The notes: a model not told the origin generated them from the letters alone. A stretch of DNA of 64,000 nt from Spirochaeta thermophila DSM 6192 (GCF_000147075.1 NC_014484.1:62001-126000), one strand, 5' to 3'. Numbered from the stretch's first letter, positions 34,201 through 43,870 are shown. A program made the numbers and translations.

Positions 34201-34682
34201 GGGCGCGACTGGGGGACGAGGGGCGGGTGAGGGAGGCGTTGAGGGGGGAGGCGCTGGCGTGGGGGGGGGATGGTGAGTGGGGGGAGGTGGACAGGGTGTG
34301 TGAGGAGGCGGCCGCGCTGGTGCGGAGGTGGGCGGAGAGCGAGGTGGGCAGGGAGGTGCTGGGGAATGGTGCGGGGTGGGAGGTGGAGTGCGTGGCGGAG
34401 TGGGAGGGGCGGGTGTTGCATGGGGTGATGGATGCGGTGTGGGTGGGGGATGGGGTGGTGCGGATCTACGAGTGGAAGACCGAGGAGGAGCCGGATGTGG
34501 AGCGCTACCGGGCCCAGCTCTTCCTGTACGGGCTCATCGCGAGCAGGGTATGGCCGGGGAGACGGGTGGAGTGTGTGCTGGGGGTGCCGGGGGGCCGGAT
34601 GTGGCGGGGGGTGTGGGGGATGGAGGGGGAGTGGGAGGAGGTGGCGGCGTGGGTGAGGGGGAGGCTGGGGATCACCATATGA
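31224..34682 (+). CDS. addA: AddA-like UvrD helicase/nuclease
   Basis: The ATG overlaps the addB-like stop (ATGA). The N-terminus LNEDQRRAVETEKTAVVIAG followed by AGSGKT (Walker A, about residues 22-28) starts a superfamily 1 helicase. Other motifs in order: DEFQDNN, GDEKQSIYLFRGAD, NYRSEPGLLDAV, TIHAAKGLEFPVV, LRLLYVGLTRAQ. The C-terminal 150 residues hold a RecB-family nuclease: HGVMDAVW, RIYEWKTEEEP, AQLFLYG, with Asp and Glu/Lys of the active site. This makes it AddA rather than a plain UvrD. Length 1,152 residues is normal. The last part is strongly G-rich. The 3' end overlaps the convergent fabH by 11 bp. Confidence 0.85.
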   Translation: MNLNEDQRRAVETEKTAVVIAGAGSGKTRVLTERYLRLVRNGVQPSRILALTFTRKAAAEMHERISQGIRGLARSSHGLLEDFENAHISTLDSFCALVLRPHALGFGIRPDFGMCAADDLEGLESRALSFLLSKKDRPGVRRLIHSWGLDRVVNDFLCHYGRNHAMVGAVPDPEEWEEWYQEKVEEAFTSVDEGMERCGDFVRECAREARILEEERKREKKKVSESIGKLIDAGTMWEVVEAAWDRVRSRREGGSGLVPEVVREWREALDEVASSLKGLRVDELRDAIDTLKKELGVGKKPPSSSLSAVAGDLVSLLERREEASSLFGVLAEWHGEVERFKKERNLLTFGDVMHLVLTLLKEEKEVREFYKGRFDAILVDEFQDNNGLQRDLLFLLAERKGRCGDGVPSFEDLEPGKLFVVGDEKQSIYLFRGADVGVFLDLKERANRSSHGEVMRLPHNYRSEPGLLDAVNRMAGAFPEEMRGGIEFLPAEAGREGAGFTPRIEAGVYVKEEEKARAEGRDLVDAGTAEAWWVAGRIRRWVEEGELVVRDGEEVRPVRYGDIAVLMRTGTNQLAFERAFRAHGIPYTAAYSRNLFLEAPANDLFSWLFIAVYPHDLLSYAAVLRGPLVGLSDRDILRLIEREEGCFSLSREEVEEMLGDEEELLRERVERYERGKEIYDWLVSHRDRVPHERLLRYLWVDCGYRMVLLGREQLHPFLRFYDELVAFVRRWEERPLARCLDEVKEELGRYGRVDVEEGRGEDAVRIMTIHAAKGLEFPVVVLASCGAESRREGEGKMPYFMVEGVPAFGFEGDEEGKKENPLYRRAAEEMKKKEAEEMLRLLYVGLTRAQSHLLITGEWRGAVGKEEHGADDGSKKTVPSFMSLLFEAKIEEPEVRFKADQEGIAGVEWRDPERIPGITEEELRERVGSGSRGGRWEEAARWYEEVDEGVGGVRPGVLSVSVLAGEWEAERGGEARGRGAVFGSLVHRGMVLWARLGDEGRVREALRGEALAWGGDGEWGEVDRVCEEAAALVRRWAESEVGREVLGNGAGWEVECVAEWEGRVLHGVMDAVWVGDGVVRIYEWKTEEEPDVERYRAQLFLYGLIASRVWPGRRVECVLGVPGGRMWRGVWGMEGEWEEVAAWVRGRLGITI

Positions 34683-35661
34683 TGAGGTTGCCTCCGTAGG
34701 TGAGCCCGGCACCGAATCCCACGGTGAGGATGCGATCCCCCCGTGTGAGGAGCCCCTTCCTGTTCATCTCGTCGAGGGCGAGGGGGATGGAGGCCGCGGA
34801 GGTGTTCGCGTACTCCTCCAGGTTGAGGTAGAACTTCTCCATGGGTATGCCCAGGCGCTGGGAGCAGGCCTGGATGATGCGGACGTTGGCTTGGTGGGGG
34901 ACGATGTAGGCGATGTCGTCGATCGTGAGGTCGTTCCTCCGTAGAAGTTTCTCGATGGTCTTGCCCATAGCGCTCACTGCGAACAGGTAGACCTTTTTGC
35001 CGTTCATCTGCACGTAGAAGTCCTTTTCTTCCTCAGGGGTGAAGGTGAGGGGACTGCGGGATCCGCCCTTGGGCCTCAGGAGGGCCAGGGCGTCGTTGCC
35101 GAGGGAGCGGAGCACGCTGTCTTCAATGCTGCTTGTGCTATCAGGGGAAGGACCTACCAGTACGGCGCCGGCGGCATCGCCGAAGAGGACACAGGTGTTG
35201 CGATCGTTCCAGTTGAGGATCCTGCTGTTCACCTCGGTCCCTATCACGAGGACGTAGCGTGCCCGCCCGGCCTTGATGTAGCAGGCAGCGGTCTCGAGGC
35301 CGTATACGAAGCCGGTGCACGCGGCGGTGATGTCCATGGCCGCGGCCCGTGTGCAGGAGAGGTTGTCCTGGATGATGCAGGCGGTGGCCGGATAGCTCAG
35401 GTAGTCGGGGGTGGAGGTGGCCACGAGGACCATGTCCACCTCTTCAGGGGAAATCCCTGCCGCATCGAGGGCCCGGGAGCCTGCGATGGTTCCGAGGTCG
35501 GAGGCTGCCTCGTGATCTGCGGCGATGTGTCTGGCCCTGATCCCGGTGTGGGAGTGGATCCACTCGTCTGAGGTGTCCACCATGGTGGCGAGTTCTTCGT
35601 TCGTGAGCCGCCGGGGAGGCGCGTAGGACCCGGTGGAGAGGATGGCAGGCTGCGTCATCAT
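34672..35661 (-). CDS. fabH: 3-oxoacyl-ACP synthase III (FabH)
   Basis: FabH condenses acetyl-CoA (or a branched acyl-CoA) with malonyl-ACP to start fatty-acid synthesis. The catalytic triad is present: Cys115 in TAACTGF, His256 in PHQANVR, Asn286 in YANTSAAS. N-terminal LTNEELATMVDTSDEWIHSH and C-terminal GFGAGLTYGGNLI are typical. Start taken at the ATG 7 nt after AAGGAGT; ATG 35658 is equally possible. Length 329 is normal. The gene stands alone, converging with addA (11-bp overlap) and diverging from the alpha-2-macroglobulin gene. Confidence 0.92.
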   Translation of the reverse strand: MMTQPAILSTGSYAPPRRLTNEELATMVDTSDEWIHSHTGIRARHIAADHEAASDLGTIAGSRALDAAGISPEEVDMVLVATSTPDYLSYPATACIIQDNLSCTRAAAMDITAACTGFVYGLETAACYIKAGRARYVLVIGTEVNSRILNWNDRNTCVLFGDAAGAVLVGPSPDSTSSIEDSVLRSLGNDALALLRPKGGSRSPLTFTPEEEKDFYVQMNGKKVYLFAVSAMGKTIEKLLRRNDLTIDDIAYIVPHQANVRIIQACSQRLGIPMEKFYLNLEEYANTSAASIPLALDEMNRKGLLTRGDRILTVGFGAGLTYGGNLIIW

Positions 35662-35738
35662 CAGATGCACTCCTTCAGGGAATATGTGAGCAAAGATAAA
35701 GGAGAGTCGTTATTCGGTCAATGGCCGAAAAAAAGGAA

Positions 35739-35767
35739 TTGACGCTGTTCCTGAGGGGCACTAGACT
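35739..35767 (+). promoter_or_regulatory. Promoter for alpha-2-macroglobulin operon
   Basis: TTGACG (35739-35744), 17-nt spacer, TAGACT (35762-35767). A small inverted repeat GAGGAG-TG-CTCCTC (35773-35786) follows at the expected transcript start, just before the AAGGAGGGA binding site at 35791; a hairpin there could affect translation. Confidence 0.55.
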
Positions 35768-35803
35768 GGAAAGAGGAGTGCTCCTCGAAAAAAGGAGGGA
35801 GTC

Positions 35804-38800
35804 GTGAGAGAGAAGAGGTTGACCCCCTGGATCCCTGCCGCATGGCTCATCGTCTTGCTGGCGGTACTCGCTGCCTGTGGAGGGGAGAAAAAGGAACGGG
35901 CCGCGGTGTCGGCCTCCCGTTGGATCTCCGCTTATACCACAGGGGAGATCTCCAGAAAGGGTTCCATCACCGTGGAGTTCTCTCAGGAGATCCTCCCGGG
36001 GGTGGAACACGGCGCGGTGGTGAAGGATGGGCTGCTCTCCTTTTCCCCTTCGGTGAAGGGGTCGCTCAGGAAGGTGGATGAGTTCACGCTCCGGTTCGAG
36101 CCGGAGGGTGAGTGGACATCGGGCGGGACCTACCGGTGCAAGGTGAGTCTCTCCCGCCTCTTCCCCGAGGAGGAAGGGGTACCCGACACGTTCGAGTTCT
36201 CGTTTTCGATCGTACCCCTCGATGCCTCGTTCGAGGAGGTGGTGCTGAGGGCGGGAGGAGATCTCGAGGAGGTGGATATCACCGGGACGCTCGAGTCATC
36301 GGATGTCGTCGCCGAGGATGCCCTCGAGAAGAGTTTTTCCGTGCAGGGCGTCTCGTTCAGGAGGATCGAGTGGGAACACGAGGGTAAGGAACACCGGTTC
36401 AGGGTCACGGGGATACCCAGGGGGGAGACCGGGGCACGGGCACGGTTGAGGGTGGACCTCTCCGCCCTCGGGGGAGAGGGGTCGGTGGAGACGGAGGTGG
36501 AGATATCGAACAAGAGCGAGTTCAAGGTCCTCTCCTCCAAGGTGGATCGCAACGCGAGGCGGGTGGATGTGGTCTTTTCCCTCCCCCTCGATCCGGATCA
36601 GTCCCTCGAAGGGTTCGTCCGGATCGAGGGGGCGGAACCTCTCCGTCTCGTCCGCCAGGACAACATCCTCTCGATCTACTTCCCACTTCCCTCAGGTCGA
36701 AAGTACACGGTGCGGATCTCGAAGGATCTCCGTTCGAGCCTGGGAAGCGCACTGGGCAGGGTCTACGTCCAGGAGGTGGTCTTTCAGGTTCCCGCACCCG
36801 AGGTGGAGCTCCTCTCGCCGGGAGGTATCGTGCCAGGGGTGGAGGAGGCCTACTTCCCCTTCAAGGCGAGGGGCCTCAGGGCCGTGGACGTGACCGTGGT
36901 GGAGGTGCATCCCGGCAACATCGTGCACTTCTTCCACACGCATGCGGGGTTCCGGGAGGAGGACTGGTGGGGCTCCTCTCCTCTCATGTATGTGGGTAAG
37001 GTGGTGGCCTGTACCACGGTGAGGTTGGACGACGATCCCTCGTTCGATCCCTTCGAGTGGGCCACCTTCAGGCTGCCTCTCACGGACCTGGTGGACCTCA
37101 CCCCCGGCGCGGTCTACTGGGTGGCGGTCAATTTCAGACCTTCCCACTTCGTGGGTTTTACCGAGGAAGAGGCCGCCCAGATGGATGATCCCCTCATGGT
37201 TCCTGTGTACGGGGATCCCACCAAGGATGAGTACCGTGAAGGCATGCCCACCTACCTGGAGTACGACTGGCGTCGCAGGGACGACCCCTATCACAGGGCC
37301 TATTACGGGAGGAGGAGGGAGAAGTCCGCCTTCATCTTCGTCTCCAACATAGGCTTCGTGGCGTTGCGTTCCAAGGAGGAAGCCGTTGCGTTTGTGACCG
37401 ATATACGCACGGGATTGCCGCTTCCGAACGTGGAGGTGGAGGCCTACGACTTTCAGGGCGAGCCGTGCGGCACGGGGAAGACCGACGGGGCAGGAGTGGT
37501 GCGGATCCCCTGCACGTCGTCCCCCTACCTCCTGGTGGGAAGGAGCGGGGAGGAGGTGGGGTACCTCATCCTCAGGGGTGATACCGCGTTGGACGTTTCC
37601 GCCTTCGAGATTGATGGAATCTCCTCTTCCGAGGGACTCAAAGGATTCGTCTATACCGAACGTGGTGTGTGGCGTCCGGGAGATGATATTCCGCTTTTCT
37701 TCATCCTCGAGGACAGGGAGAGGACCCTTCCCGACAACTATCCGGTGGTGTGTGTCTTCAAGGATCCGGAGGGCAAGGTGAGGAGGCGTCTCGTCGTGAG
37801 GGAGCACGTGGGGAGGGTCTACCGGTTCGACCTCTCGACGAGGCCCGAGGACCCCACCGGTGTCTGGTCGGCGGAGGTACAGGTGGGCGAGAGGCGGTTC
37901 TACAAGTCCCTCAGAGTGGAGACCGTGAAGCCCAACAGGCTCAGGACCGTCCTCGCCTTCCCCTCGCAGACCCTCTCCCTCGGCAAAGGAGAGGTGACGG
38001 TCTCGGCCCAGGTCTCATGGCTCCACGGCGCCCCCGGGAAGGGGTTGAGGCTCCAGGTGGAGCGGATCCTCTCCTCGGCGAGCACCAGGTTCGAGGGGTT
38101 TCCCAATTTCAGCTTCGATGATCCCACCGCCGATTTCCACGCGCAGAAGGAGGTGGTGTTCGACGGCCGGGTGGACGCCGAGGGAAAGGCCTCCTTCACG
38201 ATGGGGCTGAAGGGAGATCTCGAGGCACCGGGCATGCTCCGGGCGCTCTTCGTGAGTCGGGCCTACGAGGAGGGAGGGGATTTCAGTATCAACACCACCT
38301 CGGTGAATGTCTCGCCTTACGCATCATACGTGGGGGTGGACGTGCAGGGGGAGACGGAGAACAAGTGGGCGGAGTACGAGGCGAACAGGGAGTATGCCCT
38401 CCAGGTGGCCTCGGTGAGCGAGGAAGGGAAGCCTGTCGCCAGGGAGGGGATCCACGTGATCCTCTACCGCCTCGACTGGCGGTGGTGGTGGGAGCGGACG
38501 TCGGACGAGAGGGGGAACTTCCTCTCGCGCTACCATGCACAGAGGATCAAGGACTGGAAGGTCTCCACAGGGAAGGACGGGAGAGGGCATGTGAAGATGT
38601 CGTTTCCCAGGTGGGGGCGGTACCTCATCCTCGCGGAGGATCCCGTCTCCGGGCACCGGGCGGGAAAGATCGTGTACGTGTGGTGGAACTGGGGGGAGGA
38701 GGTCCCCTCCGAGGTGGGGCCTGCCCTCCTCTTCTTCGAACCCGAGAAGCAGAGCTACACGGTGGGGGAGAAGGTCCGGTTCACCATCCCCTCTTCTCCT

Positions 38801-41323
38801 GAGGCCCACCTCTATGTCTTTCTCTCCTCGGGGAGCAGGGTGCTGAAGACCATGGAACTGAAAGGGTCGGGGGAGAAGACCGAGGTGTCGTTCACGGTGA
38901 CCAAGGAGATGGCCCCCACGCTGTACATCCATGTCTTCCTCGTGCAGCCCTACGGACAGGTATCGAACGACAGGCCGCTCAGGCTCTACGGCGTACAATA
39001 CGTCTCGGTGGTGGATCCCCAGACCGTGCTCGAACCGCAGATCGCGTGCGACGACTACTTCCTTCCCGAGCAGGATGCCACGATCGTGATCTCCGAACGG
39101 TCGGGCAAGCCCATGGTCTACTCCCTCGCCCTCGTGGATGAGGGGCTCCTCGATCTCACGAACTTCGAGACCCCCGATCCCCACTCCTACTTCTACGGGA
39201 AGGAGGCCCTTCTCTTGAGGTTGTGGGACGTGTATGGGGAGGTGGTGGCCTCGGAGATCCTCAAGCGAGGGAGGATCCTGCGTCCCGGTGGCGGAGAGGG
39301 GATGGCGGAGGTGCCCAAGCAACGGGCGAACCGGTTTCCTCCGGTGGTCATGGTGGAAGGGCCGTTCTTCCTGGAAGGAGGGGCCTCTCGTCGCCACACG
39401 CTCAGGATGCCCCAGTATGTGGGGTCGGTGAGGGTGATGGTGGTCTCGGCGTACGAGGGGGCGTATGGTGCGGCCGAGAAGGCGGTGCCGGTAAAGGCCC
39501 CGCTCATGGTGCTCTCCACCCTTCCGAGGGTGGCGAAGGCGGGCGATCGGTTCTCCATGCCCCTCCAGATCATGGTGGACGAGGAGGCGGTGGGGAAGGT
39601 GGAGGTTCGCGTGGAGACGGAAGGCACCCTCGCGCTCGAGGGGGAGGGGCGGAAGGTGGTGGATGCGCCGGAGCCGGGTGAGTATCTCGTCTCGTACCCT
39701 CTCAGGGCGGATCGCCTGGGGGTCGGCAGGGTGGATGCCCTCGTGACCTCCGGGCGCTTCTCCATGAGGAGCACGGTGGAAATGGATGTGGTGTCGCCCT
39801 CACCGCTTCGTACCGTGGTGCAGGAGGCCCTCCTCGAGAAGGGAGGTGCCCACTCGTTCTCCCTTGAACGTGTGGGTATCCCGGGGACGACCTCCCACGT
39901 GCTCGAGCTCTCCCGTCTACCCTCCCTCAACCTGGAGCAGAGAGTCTCCTATCTCATAGGGTATCCCTATGGGTGTGCCGAGCAGACCACCTCCCGGGCC
40001 TTTGCACAGCTCCACCTCCCGGAGCTCGTGGACCTCACGGAGGAGCGTCAGCACGAGATCCAGGCGAACGTGAACGGGGCCATCCTTCGTCTCGCCTCGT
40101 TCCAGACGAGCGAGGGCGGGTTCGCGTTCTGGCCCGGCGGGGAGGCGCACCCGTGGGTCACGTCCTACGTGGGACACTTCCTCATCGAGGCACGGAGGAA
40201 GGGCTACCACGTGCCCGAGGAGATGTGGCAGGACTGGCTCTCCTACCAGAAGAAGGCTGCGGGGGCCTGGAACGAGGAGGGTGAGACCAGGGAGTTCATC
40301 CAGGCCTACAGGCTCTTCACCCTCGCGGCGGCCGGTTCTCCGCACACCGGGGCGATGAACAGGCTCGCCCAGCGGGAGAAGCTCTCCAACCGGACGGCGT
40401 GGCGTCTCGCCGCGGCCTATGCGATCCTCAGACAGATGGATATGGCCAGGTCGCTGGTGGAACGGGCCTCCGGTTACCTCGATGTGCGGGGACGGTACTA
40501 TGACTGGGAGACGTACGGGACCCCGCTGCGCGACCGGGCCATGGGCCTGGAGGCGCTCGTGCTCCTGGGGGACGGGGTGGAGGCCTTCAAGGTGCTCGAG
40601 GAGATCGCAAAGGAGCTGGGAACGGGAAGGTGGCTCAGTACCCAGACGATCGCGTACTCCCTTACGGCGATCGCCCGGTACGTGGAATCCTTCGGTGCCT
40701 CAGGGAAGCTCTCGCGGGTGGAGGTGATGTGGAACGGAGAGGGCATGGATGTGGTGAGCGAGAAGGTGGTGGCATCGATCCCCTTGCAGGGCGAGGCCGG
40801 GACCTTAGAGGTGAAGAACGGCGAGGAGGGAGTCCTCTACGTTCGGGTGATCTCCTCGGGGTATCCTCCTGCAGAGGAGAGGGAGGGGTTCTCCCGCGAT
40901 CTCGAGGTGCGCGCCTCCTTCCTGGATACGGAGGGGCGTCCCCTCGATGTAGGGAGCCTCCCGCAGGGCACCGATGTGATCGTCAAGGTGACGGTGAAGA
41001 ACCCCGACACCTCCAGGGTGTATCGCGATGTGGCGCTCACGGTGACGATGCCGGCAGGGTGGGAGCTCATCAACAGGCGGTTCTTCGGTCTGCCCGTGGC
41101 GGAGGGGACCTCCACCGGGGACTATCAGGACTACAGGGATGACAGGGTGCACACCTTCTTCGACCTCGGTCCCGGGGCGGAGAAGACCTTCGTCTTCCTC
41201 GCGAACGCCGCCTACGAGGGCCGCTACTTCCTGCCGGGGGTGCATTGCGAGCTGATGTATGAGGCGGAGATCCAGGCCGAGACGGCCTCGCGGTTCGTGG
41301 ATGTGGTCAAGGCCGCTCGATAG
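35804..41323 (+). CDS. Bacterial alpha-2-macroglobulin lipoprotein
   Basis: GTG start 4-5 nt after AAGGAGGGA. The signal peptide ends in the lipobox LAAC, so the protein is anchored to a membrane. At 1,839 residues it has the full macroglobulin layout: N-terminal beta-sandwich domains, a bait-like region, an A2M core and a helical thioester domain with PYGCAEQTTS (Cys1391, Gln1394). That is the GCxEQ motif that traps proteases covalently. Bacterial A2Ms of this type are thought to protect the envelope from foreign proteases. The next gene is penicillin-binding protein 1C, the usual partner in this family, believed to repair wall damage. The two genes overlap or abut. Confidence 0.9.
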   Translation: MREKRLTPWIPAAWLIVLLAVLAACGGEKKERAAVSASRWISAYTTGEISRKGSITVEFSQEILPGVEHGAVVKDGLLSFSPSVKGSLRKVDEFTLRFEPEGEWTSGGTYRCKVSLSRLFPEEEGVPDTFEFSFSIVPLDASFEEVVLRAGGDLEEVDITGTLESSDVVAEDALEKSFSVQGVSFRRIEWEHEGKEHRFRVTGIPRGETGARARLRVDLSALGGEGSVETEVEISNKSEFKVLSSKVDRNARRVDVVFSLPLDPDQSLEGFVRIEGAEPLRLVRQDNILSIYFPLPSGRKYTVRISKDLRSSLGSALGRVYVQEVVFQVPAPEVELLSPGGIVPGVEEAYFPFKARGLRAVDVTVVEVHPGNIVHFFHTHAGFREEDWWGSSPLMYVGKVVACTTVRLDDDPSFDPFEWATFRLPLTDLVDLTPGAVYWVAVNFRPSHFVGFTEEEAAQMDDPLMVPVYGDPTKDEYREGMPTYLEYDWRRRDDPYHRAYYGRRREKSAFIFVSNIGFVALRSKEEAVAFVTDIRTGLPLPNVEVEAYDFQGEPCGTGKTDGAGVVRIPCTSSPYLLVGRSGEEVGYLILRGDTALDVSAFEIDGISSSEGLKGFVYTERGVWRPGDDIPLFFILEDRERTLPDNYPVVCVFKDPEGKVRRRLVVREHVGRVYRFDLSTRPEDPTGVWSAEVQVGERRFYKSLRVETVKPNRLRTVLAFPSQTLSLGKGEVTVSAQVSWLHGAPGKGLRLQVERILSSASTRFEGFPNFSFDDPTADFHAQKEVVFDGRVDAEGKASFTMGLKGDLEAPGMLRALFVSRAYEEGGDFSINTTSVNVSPYASYVGVDVQGETENKWAEYEANREYALQVASVSEEGKPVAREGIHVILYRLDWRWWWERTSDERGNFLSRYHAQRIKDWKVSTGKDGRGHVKMSFPRWGRYLILAEDPVSGHRAGKIVYVWWNWGEEVPSEVGPALLFFEPEKQSYTVGEKVRFTIPSSPEAHLYVFLSSGSRVLKTMELKGSGEKTEVSFTVTKEMAPTLYIHVFLVQPYGQVSNDRPLRLYGVQYVSVVDPQTVLEPQIACDDYFLPEQDATIVISERSGKPMVYSLALVDEGLLDLTNFETPDPHSYFYGKEALLLRLWDVYGEVVASEILKRGRILRPGGGEGMAEVPKQRANRFPPVVMVEGPFFLEGGASRRHTLRMPQYVGSVRVMVVSAYEGAYGAAEKAVPVKAPLMVLSTLPRVAKAGDRFSMPLQIMVDEEAVGKVEVRVETEGTLALEGEGRKVVDAPEPGEYLVSYPLRADRLGVGRVDALVTSGRFSMRSTVEMDVVSPSPLRTVVQEALLEKGGAHSFSLERVGIPGTTSHVLELSRLPSLNLEQRVSYLIGYPYGCAEQTTSRAFAQLHLPELVDLTEERQHEIQANVNGAILRLASFQTSEGGFAFWPGGEAHPWVTSYVGHFLIEARRKGYHVPEEMWQDWLSYQKKAAGAWNEEGETREFIQAYRLFTLAAAGSPHTGAMNRLAQREKLSNRTAWRLAAAYAILRQMDMARSLVERASGYLDVRGRYYDWETYGTPLRDRAMGLEALVLLGDGVEAFKVLEEIAKELGTGRWLSTQTIAYSLTAIARYVESFGASGKLSRVEVMWNGEGMDVVSEKVVASIPLQGEAGTLEVKNGEEGVLYVRVISSGYPPAEEREGFSRDLEVRASFLDTEGRPLDVGSLPQGTDVIVKVTVKNPDTSRVYRDVALTVTMPAGWELINRRFFGLPVAEGTSTGDYQDYRDDRVHTFFDLGPGAEKTFVFLANAAYEGRYFLPGVHCELMYEAEIQAETASRFVDVVKAAR

Positions 41324-43736
41324 GGTGAGGAGGTGGGGGGAGGCGCTCCGCGCCGAGCTCCCTGCAGCGGATGAACGGACCCTGCGGCGAAGCACGGGGC
41401 TCATCCTGGGAGCGGCGGTGCTCCTCGTCTTCCTCCTGGTGCTCATCCCGCTCCCGGAGCCGCTCTTCTCCGATCCCTACTGCACGGTCCTCAAGGACAG
41501 GGAGGGGAGGCTCCTCCACGTGCGTATCGCCGACGACCACCAGTGGCGGTTCCCCCCACCGGACCATTTGCCCGAGACCTATGTCCGAGCGGTGCTCGCC
41601 TACGAGGACAGGCGCTTCTTCCTCCATGGGGGCGTGGATCCGTTCGCACTCCTGCGTGCCGCATGGCTCAACCTGCGGGCGGGGCGCGTGGTGAGCGGCG
41701 GGAGTACCATCACCATGCAGCTCGCCCGCCTCGTGCGGAAGCCCGACTCGCGTACGCTTCTGGACAAGGTGATAGAGGTTTGGTACGCCCTCCGCCTCGA
41801 GTGGCGGTACACCAAGGAGGAGATCCTCCTCTTGTATGCTGCGCACGCCCCCTTCGGCGGCAACATCGTGGGTATAGAGGCGGCCTGCTGGCGCTACTTC
41901 GGCCATGAGCTCGGCGACCTCTCATGGGCGGAGGCCGCCTTTCTCGCCGTGCTTCCCCGCGACCCCGCCGACGCCTTCACCCCCCAGGGCCGTGAGGAGG
42001 TGCGGGGGCGGAGGAACCGGCTCCTCCTCCGGCTCTCCGAGGCCGGCCACATCCCTCCCCCCCTCCTCCGGGCCTCCCTCGCCGAGCCCCTCCCCTCGGG
42101 CCTCCACCCCTTCCCCGCCGAGGCCCCCCACCTCCTCCTCCGGGCCCTCTCCGACGGGCATGCCGGGGAGAGCCTCCTCACCACGGTGGACCGCTCGATC
42201 CAGCGCAAGGCGGCGCGCGTGGTGGCCCTGCACCACCACCGGCTCGCACCCCGGGGGATCCACAATGCGGCCGTCCTCGTGGTGGACCTTTCCTCCGGCG
42301 AGGTGAGGGCCTATGTGGGCAACACGCCGGAGCCCGATCCCGAGTACGGCCCTGAGGTGGACTGCGTCTCGGCCCCGCGCAGCCCGGGAAGCACCCTCAA
42401 ACCCTTCCTCTACGGCATGATGATGAGCGAGGGCCTGCTCCTCCCCCACCAGCTGATATCCGACGTCCCGGTCTCCTACGGCGGGTTCTCGCCCCGCAAC
42501 TTCCACCGCACCTACTACGGCGTGGTGCCCGCGGATCAGGCCCTCATCGAGTCGCTCAACGTGCCCTTCACCATCCTCCTCGCCCGGTACGGGTACCGCG
42601 TCTTCTACGGGATGCTCGAACGACTCGGCCTCCGCCTTCCCCATCCTCCCGAGCACTACGGCCTCTCCCTCATCCTGGGAGGGGTCGACCTCTCCCTCTG
42701 GGACCTCGCCGAGCTCTACGGAGGGCTCGGGAGGATCGCCCTCGGGAAGGGAGACCGATCCTTCCTGCGGCACCGGTACCTCCTCGGGGAGGAGGAGACC
42801 CTTCGGGCCCGCTCGCCCACCCAGATCTTGGACCCTGCGGCTGTGTGGTACGTGATCGAGGCCATGGCCCACCTGGTGCGTCCGGAGAACGAGGCGGGAT
42901 GGGAGCACTTCGTGGAAGGGCGGCAGGTGGCGTGGAAGACCGGTACGAGCTGGGGGCAGCGGGATGCGTGGGCCGTGGGGATCACGCCGGCGTACCTGGT
43001 GGCCGTGTGGGTGGGGAATGCCGACGGCAGGGGCAACCCCCAGCTCCTCGGAGCCAGGGTGGCGGGCCCCCTCCTCTTCGACGTGTTGCGGGAGCTCCCC
43101 CTTCCCGATACCTGGTTCGAGCGGCCGGTGGATCGGATGGTCCCGGTCGCCGTCTGTGCCACCTCAGGGATGCGTGCAGGTCCCCATTGCCCCGAGGTGC
43201 GTGTGGAGATGCTCCCCTCCGCCTCGCGGAGGGCGCCCCTCTGTACGTACCACAAGCTCCTCCACCTGGATGCAGAAGGCGAACACCAGGTGGACAGCAG
43301 CACCTATCCCGTGGACAGGATGCGCCACGAGGTGTGGTTCGTCCTCCCCCCGCTCGAGGCCTGGTACTACAAGCGATCGGGTCACGTCTACAGGGATCCG
43401 CCTCCGCCGCGCTCCAGCTTCCGGCCGGAACTCTCCCTCGCCTACCCCTCGGACGGTGCGGTGGTCTACATACCGGTGGATCTCGACGGGAGGAGGGAGG
43501 CGGTGGTGTGCGAGGCGGTGCACAGCAGGGAGGGGGCCGTGCTCTACTGGCACCTCGACGGGGAGCTCGTGGCCGTCACCCGGGCACCCCACCAGATCGC
43601 CATAACCCCTCCCGCCGGGTGGCATACCCTCTACGTGATGGACGGGGAGGGGCTCGGGGTCTCCGCCCGGTTTCGGGTGGAGGAGTCCGGTGTGCGGCCG
43701 GGGACGGAGGTAAACACCGGTTTCTCTTCCCGGTGA
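41301..43736 (+). CDS. pbpC: Penicillin-binding protein 1C (glycosyltransferase/transpeptidase)
   Basis: A transmembrane anchor at about residues 36-60 is followed by a GT51 domain (YEDRRFF with Glu102; VSGGSTITMQLAR), then a transpeptidase with SPGSTLKPF (Ser364, Lys367), ESLN and KTGTS (Lys546). The C-terminal 120 residues match the BiPBP_C beta-sandwich of PBP1C. It polymerises and cross-links peptidoglycan. The exact start is unsure: ATG 41301, an upstream ATG at 41259, or GTG 41325 right after the preceding stop; none has a good binding site. Co-location with alpha-2-macroglobulin is the standard yfhM-pbpC pairing, so co-transcription and a shared repair role are likely. Confidence 0.9.
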   Translation: MWSRPLDRVRRWGEALRAELPAADERTLRRSTGLILGAAVLLVFLLVLIPLPEPLFSDPYCTVLKDREGRLLHVRIADDHQWRFPPPDHLPETYVRAVLAYEDRRFFLHGGVDPFALLRAAWLNLRAGRVVSGGSTITMQLARLVRKPDSRTLLDKVIEVWYALRLEWRYTKEEILLLYAAHAPFGGNIVGIEAACWRYFGHELGDLSWAEAAFLAVLPRDPADAFTPQGREEVRGRRNRLLLRLSEAGHIPPPLLRASLAEPLPSGLHPFPAEAPHLLLRALSDGHAGESLLTTVDRSIQRKAARVVALHHHRLAPRGIHNAAVLVVDLSSGEVRAYVGNTPEPDPEYGPEVDCVSAPRSPGSTLKPFLYGMMMSEGLLLPHQLISDVPVSYGGFSPRNFHRTYYGVVPADQALIESLNVPFTILLARYGYRVFYGMLERLGLRLPHPPEHYGLSLILGGVDLSLWDLAELYGGLGRIALGKGDRSFLRHRYLLGEEETLRARSPTQILDPAAVWYVIEAMAHLVRPENEAGWEHFVEGRQVAWKTGTSWGQRDAWAVGITPAYLVAVWVGNADGRGNPQLLGARVAGPLLFDVLRELPLPDTWFERPVDRMVPVAVCATSGMRAGPHCPEVRVEMLPSASRRAPLCTYHKLLHLDAEGEHQVDSSTYPVDRMRHEVWFVLPPLEAWYYKRSGHVYRDPPPPRSSFRPELSLAYPSDGAVVYIPVDLDGRREAVVCEAVHSREGAVLYWHLDGELVAVTRAPHQIAITPPAGWHTLYVMDGEGLGVSARFRVEESGVRPGTEVNTGFSSR

Positions 43737-43870
43737 TGCCCTCTGCGGGGCGGGGTGGGTGGTGTCGTTGTTGCGCACAATGCTTTATGAAACAAGTAAA
43801 AAGATGGATCACCGGCCGCATGAATCGGGAGCAACGGTCCCTCAAGAGATGAGAGGTATCGTTTTTTTGC

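Noticed and set aside
43713..43726. AAACACCGGTTTC near the end of pbpC, similar to the LacI-type palindrome
   Set aside because: It is inside coding sequence and breaks the symmetry with an extra AC; I cannot tell it from chance, although an auxiliary operator remains possible.
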